From Phytoseiulus persimilis (lineage: Eukaryota > Arthropoda > Arachnida > Mesostigmata > Phytoseiidae), in NCBI GenBank assembly GCA_037576195.1, contig CM075102.1, positions 29,260,745 to 29,324,744 of the forward strand: 64,000 bases of DNA. The letters run 5' to 3'. This document shows, in pieces, positions 48,861 to 60,796 of the stretch (within the stretch, counting starts at the first letter, position 1; each line of letters starts with the position of its first letter). Both the position numbers and the translations under genes were made by a program. The notes beneath the pieces are model-generated. The model saw only the letters and a program-made list of their open reading frames with translations, searched no databases and was not told where the DNA came from.

Positions 48861-50252
48861 TAGGACCGGGATTTCTATGAAATGCATATTTTTTAGCATA
48901 TGTGCATATTCCACGTTTTTCTGCATATTTCTCTGTTTTCTGCTCTGTCGTGCACATCTTTATCAGTTCAGCATGGTAGACCTCATTCGAGGTAACGTTG
49001 CGATCAGGCACAGCAAGGAATGCACATGTATATCGATTGCGAGAAATCGAAAGCAAATTATCAGTGTTCTCTGGAGGTTCTCACGGGTGCGAATATTGGG
49101 GCACGTGCACGTCGCGTCCACTACGACATCTGCGCCTGGAGAGAGCCTGTAGATATCCCGTTGCTGTGTATTTGTGGTGCAGCGTGTTCTCCGTTCATGC
49201 TCTGTACGCGAGTTGCAGAGAAACCAGCCGTGCGTGTAACCTCGAATCAATAGTCGTTCGGGAGTTTTCAAACGTCGAAAGGTAAAAAAGGCCATGCCGA
49301 GCTCATCCGAATTTTCGGAGCCGATGTGTTCGTGTCCGATGGCGCCATCATTCTCTGCACCCTTTGCTCGAAGCCGTTCCCTCAAGCGAGGAAATTCACG
49401 ATAGAGCAGCATGTTCGAACGAAGATACACATGGAAGCCCCCAGCGTCGCAAGGAGAGAGCAACGGGACATCAACAGCAGCTATAAGTCGCAGTTAGGGA
49501 CAGCACTCCGAAAAGTCGATTCAATTCAGGTTCATGCAACGCTTTCATGGCCGCAGATATTCCGCTGCATAAACTTTCGAATCCCGTCCTGAAGGCTTTT
49601 CTTGAGGGGGTAACCTCGATGAAAGTCCCCGATCCATAGACACTGCGCAAGGGTTACGCTCCGTCTGTTTACGACGACACCATACGCAAGATCCGCAAGG
49701 CTGTCGGAACGTCGAAGATTTGGATCTCTATCGATGAGGCGACGGATAGAACGGGGCGAATCGTAGCCAATGTTTTGGTGGGCGCCTTGAGAAACGCAGA
49801 GTTTGGCGGAAGTTTGGATGATCCACCTAACTTTCCTAGCTCACGGTCTGCATCGCGTGTCGGAGCAGATTCGAATTGTCTTCCCGAAAGTGGATCGTCT
49901 CATGGCTAGCACGAAGAGCGTACTGTTAAAGGCTCCGTCCCGTATCTCTCTCTTCCCGTATCTCTCCACCCAAGCCGATTCTCACCCGCTGGGGTACATG
50001 GATAAAAGCAGTTAAATTCGCGCCAATCGTGTCCTGTGAAGTCGAGCGAACCTTCTCCCAGTACAAATCTATTCTGCGAGACAATGGACAGTCTTTCCTG
50101 TTCGGAAATCTGAAGCATTACGTTGTGGTGGCTTGTAACCAACCTTCTAACTAAAAAAACCTTGTGCATACCTCCTTGCATATTTGTGCTGATTTTTCGT
50201 GCATATTTCATGCATATTCTCCGTTATTTCATGCATATTTTTCCCAGCCCTA
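48861..50252 (+). mobile_element. Internally deleted hAT transposon
   Basis: 1392 bases flanked by identical 8-bp duplications (ATCATTAC), the hAT hallmark. Ends are imperfect inverted repeats: TAGGACCGGGATTTCTATG on the left and, inverted, TAGGGCTGGGAAAAATATG on the right. Subterminal regions carry at least three TGCATAT(T)-like motifs on the left (48882-48925) and four on the right (50175-50240), probable transposase-binding sites. Inside are decayed + strand pieces of a hAT transposase: a BED-type finger (LCTLCSKPF ... HVRTKIH, 49350-49435), a DDE-region piece (SKIWISIDEATDRTG, 49712-49757) and a C-terminal dimerisation piece (SCEVERTFSQYKSIL, 50028-50075). Stops and a missing centre make it non-coding. 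Confidence 0.9.
49324..50153 (+). pseudogene. hAT transposase remnant inside the deleted element
   Basis: The BED finger, a segment with the first catalytic Asp (ISIDEATDR) and the hATC dimerisation region (VERTFSQYKSILRDNGQS) are recognisable in order but in shifted frames with in-frame stops. The middle of the catalytic domain is absent. In type it resembles the CGGBP1/hAT group rather than the intact gene next to it. It cannot encode a working transposase. Confidence 0.75.
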
Positions 50253-50260
50253 ATCATTAC
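50253..50260. repeat. Target-site duplication, right copy
   Basis: ATCATTAC immediately after the right end of the hAT element, identical to 48853-48860. Confidence 0.85.
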
Positions 50261-50271
50261 GAATTTCTCGT

Positions 50272-52329
50272 CTACGAATTCTTGCTCGGATCATCGGTGG
50301 ATTTTGATGGATTCCTTCTTGCCGATTCAAACGCTCTTCGGAGCATGAAAATATCGTTCAAACTTTCTGGTTTGAGGCTCACGCGGTTTTCGCCAAGGAT
50401 CATTCGCAAGATGCTGAAGTCCCGTTCGGGCTGAACGGAGGTCGGCGGTATGGACTCCAAAATCTGATGGCACAATTTCAGGAGGCGGCCCTTACCGCCA
50501 CCAGCTCGGAAAAGGGCGAGTTGCTTGTTCAAAGTCTCCTCAACGCAACCTTCACCTTCAATGACAAGATTGGGGCCAGCCGGAGCTGCAAACACAGAAT
50601 CCCATGAAAGGGTTGCCTGAAGTGAAAATGATGCTCTCCTTAGTGTCCGGGATCAACAAGACTTCTGTGATAGAGTGAACTACAACCCAGCTCGGACAAC
50701 TCACCGCAGGTTTCGTTGCTGCGATTGAGCGGCTGGAGCAGGGCATCTGAGCGGAACTCGCGATTTCCGCAAGAACTTGTATGAGCTCTTCTTCCGATGG
50801 TGGTTGTTGCCCTATCGCGGATTCCAGCTCGAAACCGTATCCTGGGCTGTCCAGTATCGCGAGAGCAGCAGACAGCACTGTTCTCCGTTTCTTAAGTTCC
50901 TGTTTGAGACTGTTGAGCAGAGCCTCAGCCAGAGCTGATTGAGCATTGCGGAGTGCTTCCATCAGAAGGGTAAAAACTCTGTCTGCGTGTACCAGCGTCG
51001 CTTCCTGGCTGCTGAGAAGGAGTATAGCACGCTTGGAGGGATTCAAAGCCTTGACTATACTCTCCAAGGTCAGCTTGTCTTGGCCACTGATCGGCGTGCC
51101 ATGCCGGGAGAACACATTGTTCAGAGCGGGTAGAATGCGGAGCGCCCTCTCAATCATCAGAACTGTCGAATACCATCGTGTCCTGCAATCGAGAATGGGC
51201 CGGAGCTCTTTCTTGTTGAATTCATCTGTTGCGGTCAGTCTTCGGATTTCGTCCATGAGGTTCGGCTTCCGCTTGAAGTCTCGGACTACACGTCGGAGGC
51301 GATCTACAACAGCGCCAAGGCAGACTGTGCCTTGATCTTCACCAATCTGGCGCTGTGGTGGTTCGTCCGTGTCTGTATCCGAATCTTCCTCCCACTCATT
51401 GTCAACAACTGCTTCTTCGAACTCCGGAGCATCGAGGATTCCGACTTCGAAAGCCAAAGCTCCTGTCCCGTGCATGACTTTCCTGACAACAAGATCGAGA
51501 CCATGGGCGAAGCACTTTTGCTTCTTCATACCCATGATCTCGACCGCTCTGAGGACATTGCTGGCGCTATCAGTGGCGGCTGCTGAAACGTCTTCCGTCA
51601 GGAGACCTACAGTCCTGAGTCTCTCGCAAATCAGGTCGCTCAGATATATTCCTGTAGCTCGGCTCTTCACGCTCACAAGTCCGAGGGCTGCAATGTTTGA
51701 ATTTCCGAGAATGGCAGATCCATGATGAATGTTGACGGTCAGGTAGCGATCCGTCCCAATAAGGGTTGCTTCGTCAAATGAGATTGACAGTTTCTGACCT
51801 GGAAAACAACGGACATTTGGTAAATGTGAAATATTTTTTCGAAAATCGAGGCATATGCATGAAAGTTTTATGGAGAGCCTCGGACCTGTCGAACGAATCT
51901 CCTGTAATTTGATGCGTAGCTGGTTCCGAGTACTTCTGCATCTTCGCGGAGATAGCTCGTTAATGTGGACCCCAATTTAGGCAGAGGTGAATCACAGGGG
52001 TAAGCTCGATTGAACAGCCTTCTTAATGTCTCAGAAGAGACGATCTGTCTCATACTGATATTGGTCTCGCAAATCAACCTCAGTACGTCACTCCTCATGC
52101 TATGCTCGGGATTGAGGAAAGTGTCTATCGGAAGCTGCTTTTTTTTCTCTGTCGGCCTCTTTCCGGAAAGCTCCACCGGAAGCTCCTGTTCCATTACTGG
52201 TGAAGATGGCTCATCGAACATCTGATGGAACTCCTGCCTTGAACAACCTGCACGAGGGTTGTCCTGGGGGAAGATTGCATGAGCCACCCGCAAGTGCTTC
52301 ATCAATGGACTAGTGGATCTCTGACGCAT
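50272..52329 (-). CDS. hAT-transposase-derived protein (ZBED-like) with introns
   Basis: Exons in transcript order: 51886-52329, 50705-51793 and 50272-50616 (TAG), about 625 residues with both junctions in phase 0. Introns are short (92 and 88 bases) with GT-AG ends. The N-terminus keeps only the second half of a BED zinc finger (LMKHLRVAH). The RNase-H-like catalytic region shows SISFDEATL, AATDSASNV, KCFAHGLDLVV and TRWYSTVLM, which fit the hAT DDE core and its C/H and R-W motifs. An acidic insert (EEDSDTDTDE) follows the C/H motif. The end carries the hATC dimerisation block ESIPPTSVQPERDFSIL. The reading frame is open throughout. It may be an active transposase or a domesticated gene; inverted repeats for it were not found. 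The start ATG is the first in frame, but an upstream exon supplying the CxxC half of the finger is likely. Confidence 0.75.
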
Positions 52330-52984
52330 GATTGAGTTTCAAGGCGATCTAGAAAGAGGACGGGCTCATGGTCGGAGCGAAGGCATGCCAAAAAAATCAA
52401 AAAACGGGGCCAAGTTCAGCTGCTGAACTAGTGTTTCCGTATGCTTACGTTCCACATCGATCTGATCAACGAACAGTATATGGTTTTCACACTTGGGATT
52501 TCGATTCAAAGTCTGGACTTGACATTCTTCAGAGATTCTTTTCCAGAGAGGGGTCGATGGAGAAACGACGCCTGGAAATAGTTATGTGCTTTTGTTACAC
52601 TGATCCCGTCGTACCGGTGACGTGAAGGAGAATCAGTCGCCGTTCTCGAATATATGTAGAACACCAGCCGGCCCTTGGCCGACTACGCTGGCTGACCCGT
52701 CGCTTGCTTCGGGAGTCTACTGCAGACAGACACACATTGCCTCACATATAGGTTTATGAGACCTTCGGGGATGGCCATTCCATTCTCGCTAGCATAGTAT
52801 CGGGGCGTTGCGCCTCATGATTGAGATTCCTATCCCAGTCATGCATTTCAAGGAGGTACGTTCCTACCTCTTGAATGAGTCCGCACCATTCGTGAAATGT
52901 CTCCTTATTCGTCTGATTTGCGCATGTTCTCTGTCAAAAGTATCTTCAGACCCAGCCCGGATTCACCTACCTAGACTCCGAGGA

Positions 52985-53168
52985 GTGTGGTGAGATCGAC
53001 CCCGGAGCCACCTCCTGAAAGTCTCGAGAACATGAACAGATCGATCCCGGAATGACCTTCTCAGGCTCCGGAAAGAATGGTCAGATCGACCCCGAGATCA
53101 CCTCCCCAGGCTCCGAGAAGTGTGCTGAGATGGATCCCGGTACCTTCTGTTCAGGCTCCCAAAAGTGT
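52985..53168. repeat. 45-bp minisatellite, copy array 4 (4 units)
   Basis: Four 45-base units share GGTCAGATCGACCCCGAGAT, then CACCTCCCCAGGCTCCGAGAA. The same family is found at 25337, 44445 and 47923. Confidence 0.75.
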
Positions 53169-53169
53169 G

Positions 53170-53265
53170 GCTTCAGCCCGCGCTTCCCATTCGCGGGCTC
53201 CCTATTACGGTTACCCGTGAATATTATAAACCGCGAGCTTGCGGTCCTGAGAATGCGCAGAAACG
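53170..53265 (-). repeat. Dispersed ~90-base repeat, copy 1
   Basis: Shares CCCGTGAA(T/A)ATTATA and ACTTGCGGTCCTGA-type blocks, in the same order and spacing, with 58508-58604. Read on the - strand both give the peptide QDRK--VYN-HG. Confidence 0.6.
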
Positions 53266-54146
53266 AGGCTACGGTTAGGCTCCAAAACGCGGAAGTAGCC
53301 GGGAAGTCGGTCACGGGTGCTGTCTGAGTCGGGATCAGCTGGAGCATAGAGGATCCTCATGAGGGCATCCGGTACATCCATGTCGGATAGTTTCCTCTCA
53401 CCGAGCACGGCGTTTGCGGTCTTCTCATTCGCAAAACTGAGCCAATAAGGGCCGTCGCAATGTCGTCTGCAGTTTTCGGCAGACCGCCTGAGCTCGATCC
53501 CATTCGTGGTCTTCCCCGATGGCATTGTCGCTCTTCTTTGAAGAACCGCGGTCTTGCGGTTTGCTCACGTGGACTCTCTGCCGACCCCGAGTCGGCAATT
53601 CCTCGATGACCTACCCCAGCTCAGCTGTATTGGGTGAATGCTAAACACTGAACACAAGACGCGGAGCGATGCCGATATCAGGTTCCCGCACATGGCTGAC
53701 CACAGAGTTAACGTGGGAACTTTTCACTGGCTTCTCACGAAGTGAAAATGAGGAAAGAGCCCTCGCGGTGATGCGCGGGGGCTCCATGTGTTAATTTGGA
53801 TCCTCGACCATATCATGCGCTTCCAGAGATTTTCAGCCCTGTTTACGAATGGCTCGTTTCTGCTCCAAAAACCACGGGACCCAGCGTTCTCGACCTCTCG
53901 AGTATTGGGGCCGTTGATTCCTGAATGAAGTGAGAAAAAAATTCGAGACGAATCTAGAATCAACATGCGTGATTCTTCTTGACGCGATAAGCTATCAGGA
54001 ATGCCAATCAGCGAACCACAGATCCACCGAAACTTGAGGTGTTTGGTTCAGAGAATAAAGCAACGGAATTCCGACAGATCATTCCGGATTTGGATCTCAT
54101 ACATGGAAACTTATTCAAGACAGTCAACCGCAGTGTACGTATTGGC

Positions 54147-54152
54147 TTTATT
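54147..54152 (-). terminator. poly(A) signal of the P450 gene
   Basis: TTTATT on the + strand is AATAAA on the - strand, about 405 bases after the P450 stop at 54558-54560. Confidence 0.45.
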
Positions 54153-54557
54153 GAATGATAATCGGAAGAGCTCCCTCCACTACAGATTCATACCGCCCAC
54201 TCCTCGTTTCACAGCTTCCGCCATCCAAAACGACCAGGGGAGAGCTTCCGCGGTGGTCTTCCGGTAACTCGGCAAGTGTACGAGTGCTGAATTCACAAGG
54301 AGCGCTTGCAGAGAACTCCCTTTCCACGCTCATCCTTGAATCGCCCGATACTAGACGCGCTTGTGCTGGACGCTCGTGATTCAACCGCATGCGCCAACAG
54401 GATATACTTCTCTAGATTTGATTGAATTCGTCCTCGAGACGATTTTTTTGCTAAACGTGACTTACAACGGTGCACTTCTGTACACTCAAACATAACGCTC
54501 CATTTAGCGAAGGACTAGTATATTGGAAAGGTTCTCGATTTGCTGTTGTCGGGTTGC

Positions 54558-57028
54558 TCAACGGCTTCGCGGCTCACACCGTAGTTGAATCCCGTCAAGA
54601 GGTCTGAGTATCAAATCGAAGCTCAAATGAAGTTTGTCAGTGTGTTGGTTCGTATGTAACTTGAAATTCTTCACGATGTGAGCCAAGAGAGTTTTGAACT
54701 CTTGCAACGCGAATTTCTGACCTGGAACCAATGAGAGAGGATTTATCCCAGCTCGGTATATGCCCCGACTGGCGTGAACTCGTGATCTCGATTACGGCTC
54801 GATCGATATGTTACGATTTTCGCGGGGAAAATCTGGAATCGATTCTCACCGATGCAATTCCTCGGCCCGGCAGAGAACGGCACGTAGCTATAGATATGCC
54901 TTCTCTGGGAACCAAGGAACCTGGAGGGCCTGAATTCCGATGGGTCCTCCCAGTGATCTGGGTTCCGGTGGAGATGGAAAATGTCGACGAGACCCACAGT
55001 GCCCGAAGGTATCACATGATCTCCGACGTGAATCGGAGTGCTGATGTTCCGCGTTATGAGCGGAAGAGGTGGGAAGAGCCGCATAGATTCCTACAGAACA
55101 GAAGGCATGGGATGAACAATATCCTCAGTTGTATCCGAGACGTGATTTCCCGTCAGAAGGGTAAACAGTTCTGGATCTCAATAATGTTCGAACCTTGCTG
55201 ACAGCTTCGGTGAACTTCAGCATTCCCAGCTGTTCTTTCGTGATGTCCGTATAATCCGTCACCACGCCCTCAACCTCCTCCAGCAGCTCGTCTTGTATTT
55301 CTGGATGATGAGCGAGAAGATGCAGAGTGTAGGCTAACGCCGTTGCCGTCGTATCGAAGCCGCCTACTATGAACGTAGCGACATGGTCTCGGACATCCCG
55401 ACGAGACAGAAGGCCTTCGCGAAACATCTCGAGGACTGTGTCTATGAAGCTTTTTCCGACCTCATTGTTGTTCTCGAGGGAGGCGAGTTTGGAATCGATA
55501 ACCTGTGGAGTCGAGATCGGGATATGAGACAGGTCTTGGCGTCTGCAACCTGACATCAGCGAGGAGTTCGTCTATATCATCTCCCAAGGCACTTTGAGAG
55601 CAAGCTCAAGTATTTACCTTATTTATATAGGCGGTGACCCTTTCACTGGCAGCTTCCATCTGACGTCCAGCTGAAGTGTGACGGAAGATAACGTCAAACC
55701 ATTGAGGAACATTTGTCATCCTCGCAACGATGAGATCAGCCAACCTGGAGGATATCCAAATGAAATCGTCATGATCGGCAACGTTCAAGGGCTTTGAGGT
55801 ACAGATACATCAGGACCATCATCGAAAACATTTTTACTTACTCGTCACAATCGGCGAGAAAATTGAGGTGATCGGGATCGCTCTCATCAACTCGGATGCC
55901 GAAAGCGGTTTCTGCGGATAGAACATTTTATTATACTTCAACTTCGATCTGTTTGCCTCGGCGAGCTTCAAAACGGAAAATTTCACTCACCGAAGACGAT
56001 GCCAAACGTGCACATGCGGATTATCGGATAGATGTCCACTTGTCCATCCCCTTGCTTATACAGCTTGTCGATGAAACGCAGCGCGTTTTCGTTCATGGTT
56101 TGACGATAATCTTCCAGGATTCGGAAATGCATGGTTGGCGTAAGCATTTTTCTGTGCATCTTCCAACTCGCGTCTCCTGGACTGGAAACATGGATTCATG
56201 GGTTATCATCGTCGAACAATTCGTGCGAGGCTCGCGTGTTCGATCCGTCAGGATCACCATCGGAATGATCCAATATAGAGTGACGAGCCGACCTCCCGGG
56301 AATAGACGGCTTCTTCAGGCGGCTCCTGGAGTTCACGATTCTGGTTCCAGGGAACGGGGTTTTGGTTCACGTCCGGAACTCGGAGAGCCTTGAGATAACT
56401 TACTTCGAGAGCAAACCGTTTCCCAACCACGGCTTGAGGAAATGATGACTGAAGCCTTTGTTCACGTTCGTTTTGCTGGAGAGCAGGGCTTCGGTACTTT
56501 CAGGAGTGCAGGCGATTACGAGTCCGACCGGTCCGAGTATGCCTCCGACTACGGGATGTTCATAATAACCGGGAACTTTGGTTTCCATTTCTTCGTATAG
56601 CCCTTGAATCAGGTGTGATGTAAATTATGGAGCTGAGGAATACACGTCAAGCCCCACGGTCTCGCGAATCCTACTCGATCCATTCCCTTCCGGAAGAGGG
56701 GAAACTGAGACAGGAAATCCGACGGCCGAGTCGAACCGCCAGAGACGAGGACCGTTCAGCTTCGATTCTGCGAAGATGTTCCAATAACAGGATACTTACA
56801 TCGAGCGTAGATCTTCGTCTTGGAGGTCCAGGGTTCTCCGCAGAGTTCCCTACAGCGTTTTCGCAAGAGCCTCATATCCCAGAGAAGGTCTAACGTAAAT
56901 GAGCCTGGAAACCTTTCCTGGAGCCGAGGGATATTCCTGAAGCTGTAAACCAGCCGCACCCACTTGAACAGGCTGTTCAGTACCACGATGAACACCACAC
57001 ATATGATCAGTGTTAAAGCGAACGACAT
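54558..57028 (-). CDS. Cytochrome P450, CYP4-clan-like, complete, 8 exons
   Basis: Exons in transcript order: 56800-57028, 56404-56602, 55991-56181, 55842-55911, 55618-55744, 55194-55502, 54850-55090 and 54558-54721 (TGA at 54558-54560), about 509 residues; families usually have about 500. An N-terminal membrane anchor (FALTLIICVVFIVVLN) places it in the endoplasmic reticulum. Next come WKMHRKMLTP (helix C region), the oxygen-binding I-helix VGGFDTTAT, ESMR of the K helix (ExxR), FRPSRF (PERF-like) and the haem-binding loop PFSAGPRNCIGQKFA with the Cys ligand. The WKxxRKxLTPxxHF pattern and the FSAGPRNCIG loop are typical of CYP4 enzymes, which hydroxylate fatty acids, hormones or xenobiotics using NADPH and a reductase. 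ATG at 57026-57028 was taken as start because the upstream in-frame codon is GTG. All junctions are GT-AG and in phase. Confidence 0.93.
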
Positions 57029-58507
57029 TTCGTCGAATCTCACGAGTTTTCAACGACAGGGGCCGTCTTTTGCGAAACCCGCGCAAAGTGGTAGAAGAGC
57101 TTCTGATCGGAACCAGTGCTCTGAGTCCACTGGAGACAGGCTGGCTGCTCTTCTAAACATTTTGAGAGAGCAGACTCGCTCTCGCTGGACCCATGGGTTA
57201 AACTCGACCACGAAATGCTCCAATATGGCGTTCTCGAGGTTTTCTAGATCAAGTTCTCAGAACCGATCACCAAGCCCGTTGTTCGCCAGTTCTAAGCACG
57301 AGCGATGAAAGTTGGGGGTTCTCGGAGAATAGATCGCAACGAAGTTCCGATCTGACCCGTGATTCGAAATCCAGTAGAAGAGCTGCTCAGTTCGCCGAAA
57401 AGAAGAACGCCACCCACAGCCGCGAAACCCCGACCGACAGCTGACGACGGACTGTAGGGCTTGGGAATAGCTAACGGTCAGCAAGCTTGGATCAGTTCAT
57501 TGAACCTTGCTCGGTCCATAATCTCGATAGGTCATACGTCGGCCGGTTTCGCGGCTTCGAATCGACGATTTAATTGTAGATGTGCCAGCCGACCCGAGCC
57601 GCGCTCCGGGCAGTTTTTGGTGCGGTCCGCAGGGAGGGATGTGACCGAATCATTCTAGAGGCATCTTCAACGCCTCGAAGAATCGCCTCGAGGATGGAAG
57701 GAGCTCGCCGAGAACAACAGAAGGATGTTTAGACTTCCTACTGAGCCCGGCTCCTCAAGCTTAAGTCGGATGGCTGCAAAGGTACATCGAGTCGATTCGA
57801 GAAAGATGATCTCACGTGGTCAAATGTGCTCTGATTTTTCCATAGGTATTCCCAAATCAATAACTAGCTAGCTGGGCAAACTTCCCAGAGTCTTTCATTG
57901 CTTTCTCTGGTCGGGATAGAACGTTCCCCATGATTCCGAGTAAACTCGCAGGAGGGCAGACCCCTTCTCTCTCTCTCTCACCCCGCCCCCTCCCCGGGAA
58001 GTCTCTCTATGGCTTTGTAAGCAAGAGTCGAACACACGTCCACCTGTCCGATTGTCTTGGCATTCACGCTAGACTCTGTCACCAAGAGTCCGATAGGGAG
58101 GTAGCCTCCTGCTTCGCGTAGAGCAGGTCTTCGAGACGGACATGGGCCTCGCCCTCCCTCACCATACCTATACGAATGAAAGTCAAACGTCTGTCTGTCT
58201 ATGGAACATCTGCCCTGAAGAAAAGGCCGCAGTCTCGCATTCCATCCTCTCGTCGGGATGGAACCTTCTCCATGATATCGGGTGGTTGTGCCTACGGTCT
58301 GCAAGAGTCCGCATTTCCAGGACTGCGAGCCCGCGGGCGCCTGCAACTGCTGCGTCAGGACCGCGGAGTGAAACTCGCGGAGTTTGACTGCAAAAGCACG
58401 CGGATTGGCTATCATCACTATAACTACTCAGATAACTATTTTCAAACTCCGCTAACTATCAACGATGGTCGAAATTCTGGAGGCGAGCTTCATTAAGCTC
58501 GCAACAA

Positions 58508-58604
58508 AGCCTACAAGCCCGCGGTTTCCATTTAGGGGCTCTCTACTAAGGTGACCCGTGAAAATTATAGACCAAGGACTTGCGGTCCTGAAGATGCGGG
58601 ATTT
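58508..58604 (-). repeat. Dispersed ~90-base repeat, copy 2
   Basis: Matches 53170-53265 in order and spacing of CCCGCG, GGGCTC, CCCGTGAA-ATTATA and CTTGCGGTCCTGA blocks. Confidence 0.6.
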
Positions 58605-60742
58605 CACAAGCCCTGGTGTGCCCTCTCCTCTCTCTCTCTCTCCGTTCTCCCAAAAGAATCCGGTGCGAGCGCGATCCACTAGCAACCGGGAAGATAATCT
58701 GTTTATTACTCTGACAGCCTTTTGAAGCTTCCTCTGCGATATCCAATCCTGGAGCTGCCCCACGATTGTTCATTGTGTCATTCCTGAATAGACTTCCAAA
58801 CCGATGATCGGATCGGCGCGAATCTTGGGGCTTGAGCGGACCTGCGGTCGCCTGTTTTCAGCCCCATGGATAGCAGTTCAAGGCATCATGCCGAGTCTCG
58901 GAAGTTGTTTCTCATTCGATCAGGCCTATTTTACGATAAGTATCGCATATTCGGGCCCTCTCACCTAATGCTCGAGGAGTGCAAGTAATACTTTGGGTAA
59001 CTTTCGAGATACTTTCGGAAAGGGTTTTTCGTATCATGACTGGAATGATTTGCGAACCAATGCGTGGAAGTGGCTCGGAGGGCTGAGTCGAGAGGGAAGG
59101 CGATCCGATCGCAGGCGAATCATGGTCATGGAGCCCTATGGAATCTCCTTCTCCTCGTTCCCGAGCTCTGAGAAAAACTCTGATAACTCCCTCTTCACTC
59201 TCTTCCACAATTCTCGAGGCTGACAGTTTTTCTGCTTTTCTCCGCAATCGTGGTTAATTTGTCAACCACTCAATCTGTGGTCACTACTCGCCACGCTCTC
59301 TCATGTTGCGGTCAGATTGTTGTATTGTATGGTGCGACCTCGATAATTTTCTGATCGCAGCGGTCACATAATCTATGTTCGAAATTTCAGAACAGGACAA
59401 GAAACTCGGTTGACTGTTTGTTCGCCAACTCACGGATAGGATTGTCGTGATAATGGGCTGTTTCCTTCTTTCGATACGAGCCACTCATTGATATTCTGCA
59501 TTCTCACATCGGTCCGGCTAGGAGGTCTTCTTCAAACACCGCGCCAGGAATCCGCAACATGGTTCCGCCACACGTGGGTGATTGCGATTCTCATCCAGAA
59601 GAGAATCGATAATCAGGCGATGGTCCGTTAAAAAAAAGCCACCCGAAGATTCGCCGTTGACCTGTGAGACCCAATTAGCACTACCAAACGACTCCATCGA
59701 GGGCTCCGACACTCAAGCTCTGACAGAGGACCTGAGCGAGCAGTTAGAAGAGAAGTCACAAAACGTGAACTATTCTCCCAGCACATCTCTCTGAAGGGGG
59801 AATCCAAGTGAGCATGCCTTTCTTGATTGCGTGCAGTCGGTCGCGCATCTCGCACACTCCGAGAACCAATTTCTTTCGGAAGCAAACTCTGCTCCATCTA
59901 AAGTCGCCGCCTTAGCGCCCAGGAGAAAAAAAACTCCTTCGAGACCTCTTCCTAACATTACAGTGAGAGGGATCCCAGATTGGAGAGGGCAGAGGAACTG
60001 ATCGTATGAAGTCTTCCGGCTCGATGATGTTTTGATCAACATCCGCAAAGTGCTGCGGGGACTGGAGGACGTGTTGGCTGATGTGCGTTGATCAGTGCTT
60101 CCTCCGAGTTCTACTGAACGGTTCTCAGCGGCAGGGTTCCCAACTCCGCAATGGGAACACTCTACGGAAAAAATATCCCGGTGCGCCGTGAGAGAGATTA
60201 GTTCATCAGCCCGTTGGATTTCGGAGACACACTGGGTCGCCTAACCTGTGAAACAACTATCCGCAAGGAGACGGACTCTGATTGAGGCTGAGGTTTTCAT
60301 CGAACTCGACTCCGCACAACCACCGACTCGCTTCGAAGAGACTTGACCATCTCCCACCCTCAAAACTGCTATTGGAGTTTTTTGTCTTGTTATTCCTGTA
60401 GTCGCCGACGAATCAACGAGTTCTCACGCTGTGCTCGTGTGTTTTTGCCCGCACTCGAATCAGTATCATTCGAATCACGAAAATCAAACACGAACAATGA
60501 TGTCTACGCGAGCTAGGTACTCCGGCTCAGTGCGATTGACCGAGAGGTTACCAGCACTATTCATTCTGCAATATCTTCCCAGTGCTTGATGGACTGGTCT
60601 GACCGGTAGCAACCGATTCGCTTCTCGAATAATAAGAACGCTGATTGAGAGCAGAGCTGAGTTCAGTGAACGCGTCTCTCCTAGTTCCACTCAGGTTACA
60701 CTCCAATTAATATCAAAGATAATGAAAACAAAGGGAGAGTTG

Positions 60743-60796
60743 CATTTGAATAAATATCAACACATTTAATCAACACATTTGAATAAATATCACACA
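60743..60796. repeat. Short direct repeat containing AATAAA
   Basis: CATTTGAATAAATATCA is repeated after 34 bases. Each copy contains AATAAA on the + strand, but no + strand gene ending nearby was found. Confidence 0.6.

Larger units (their letters stand above)
52330..54146. other. Intergenic, repeat-bearing stretch
   Basis: No recognised gene. It holds a 45-bp minisatellite array (52985-53168) and one copy of a dispersed ~90-base repeat (53170-53265). The missing 5' exon of the hAT-derived gene may be at its left end. Confidence 0.5.
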
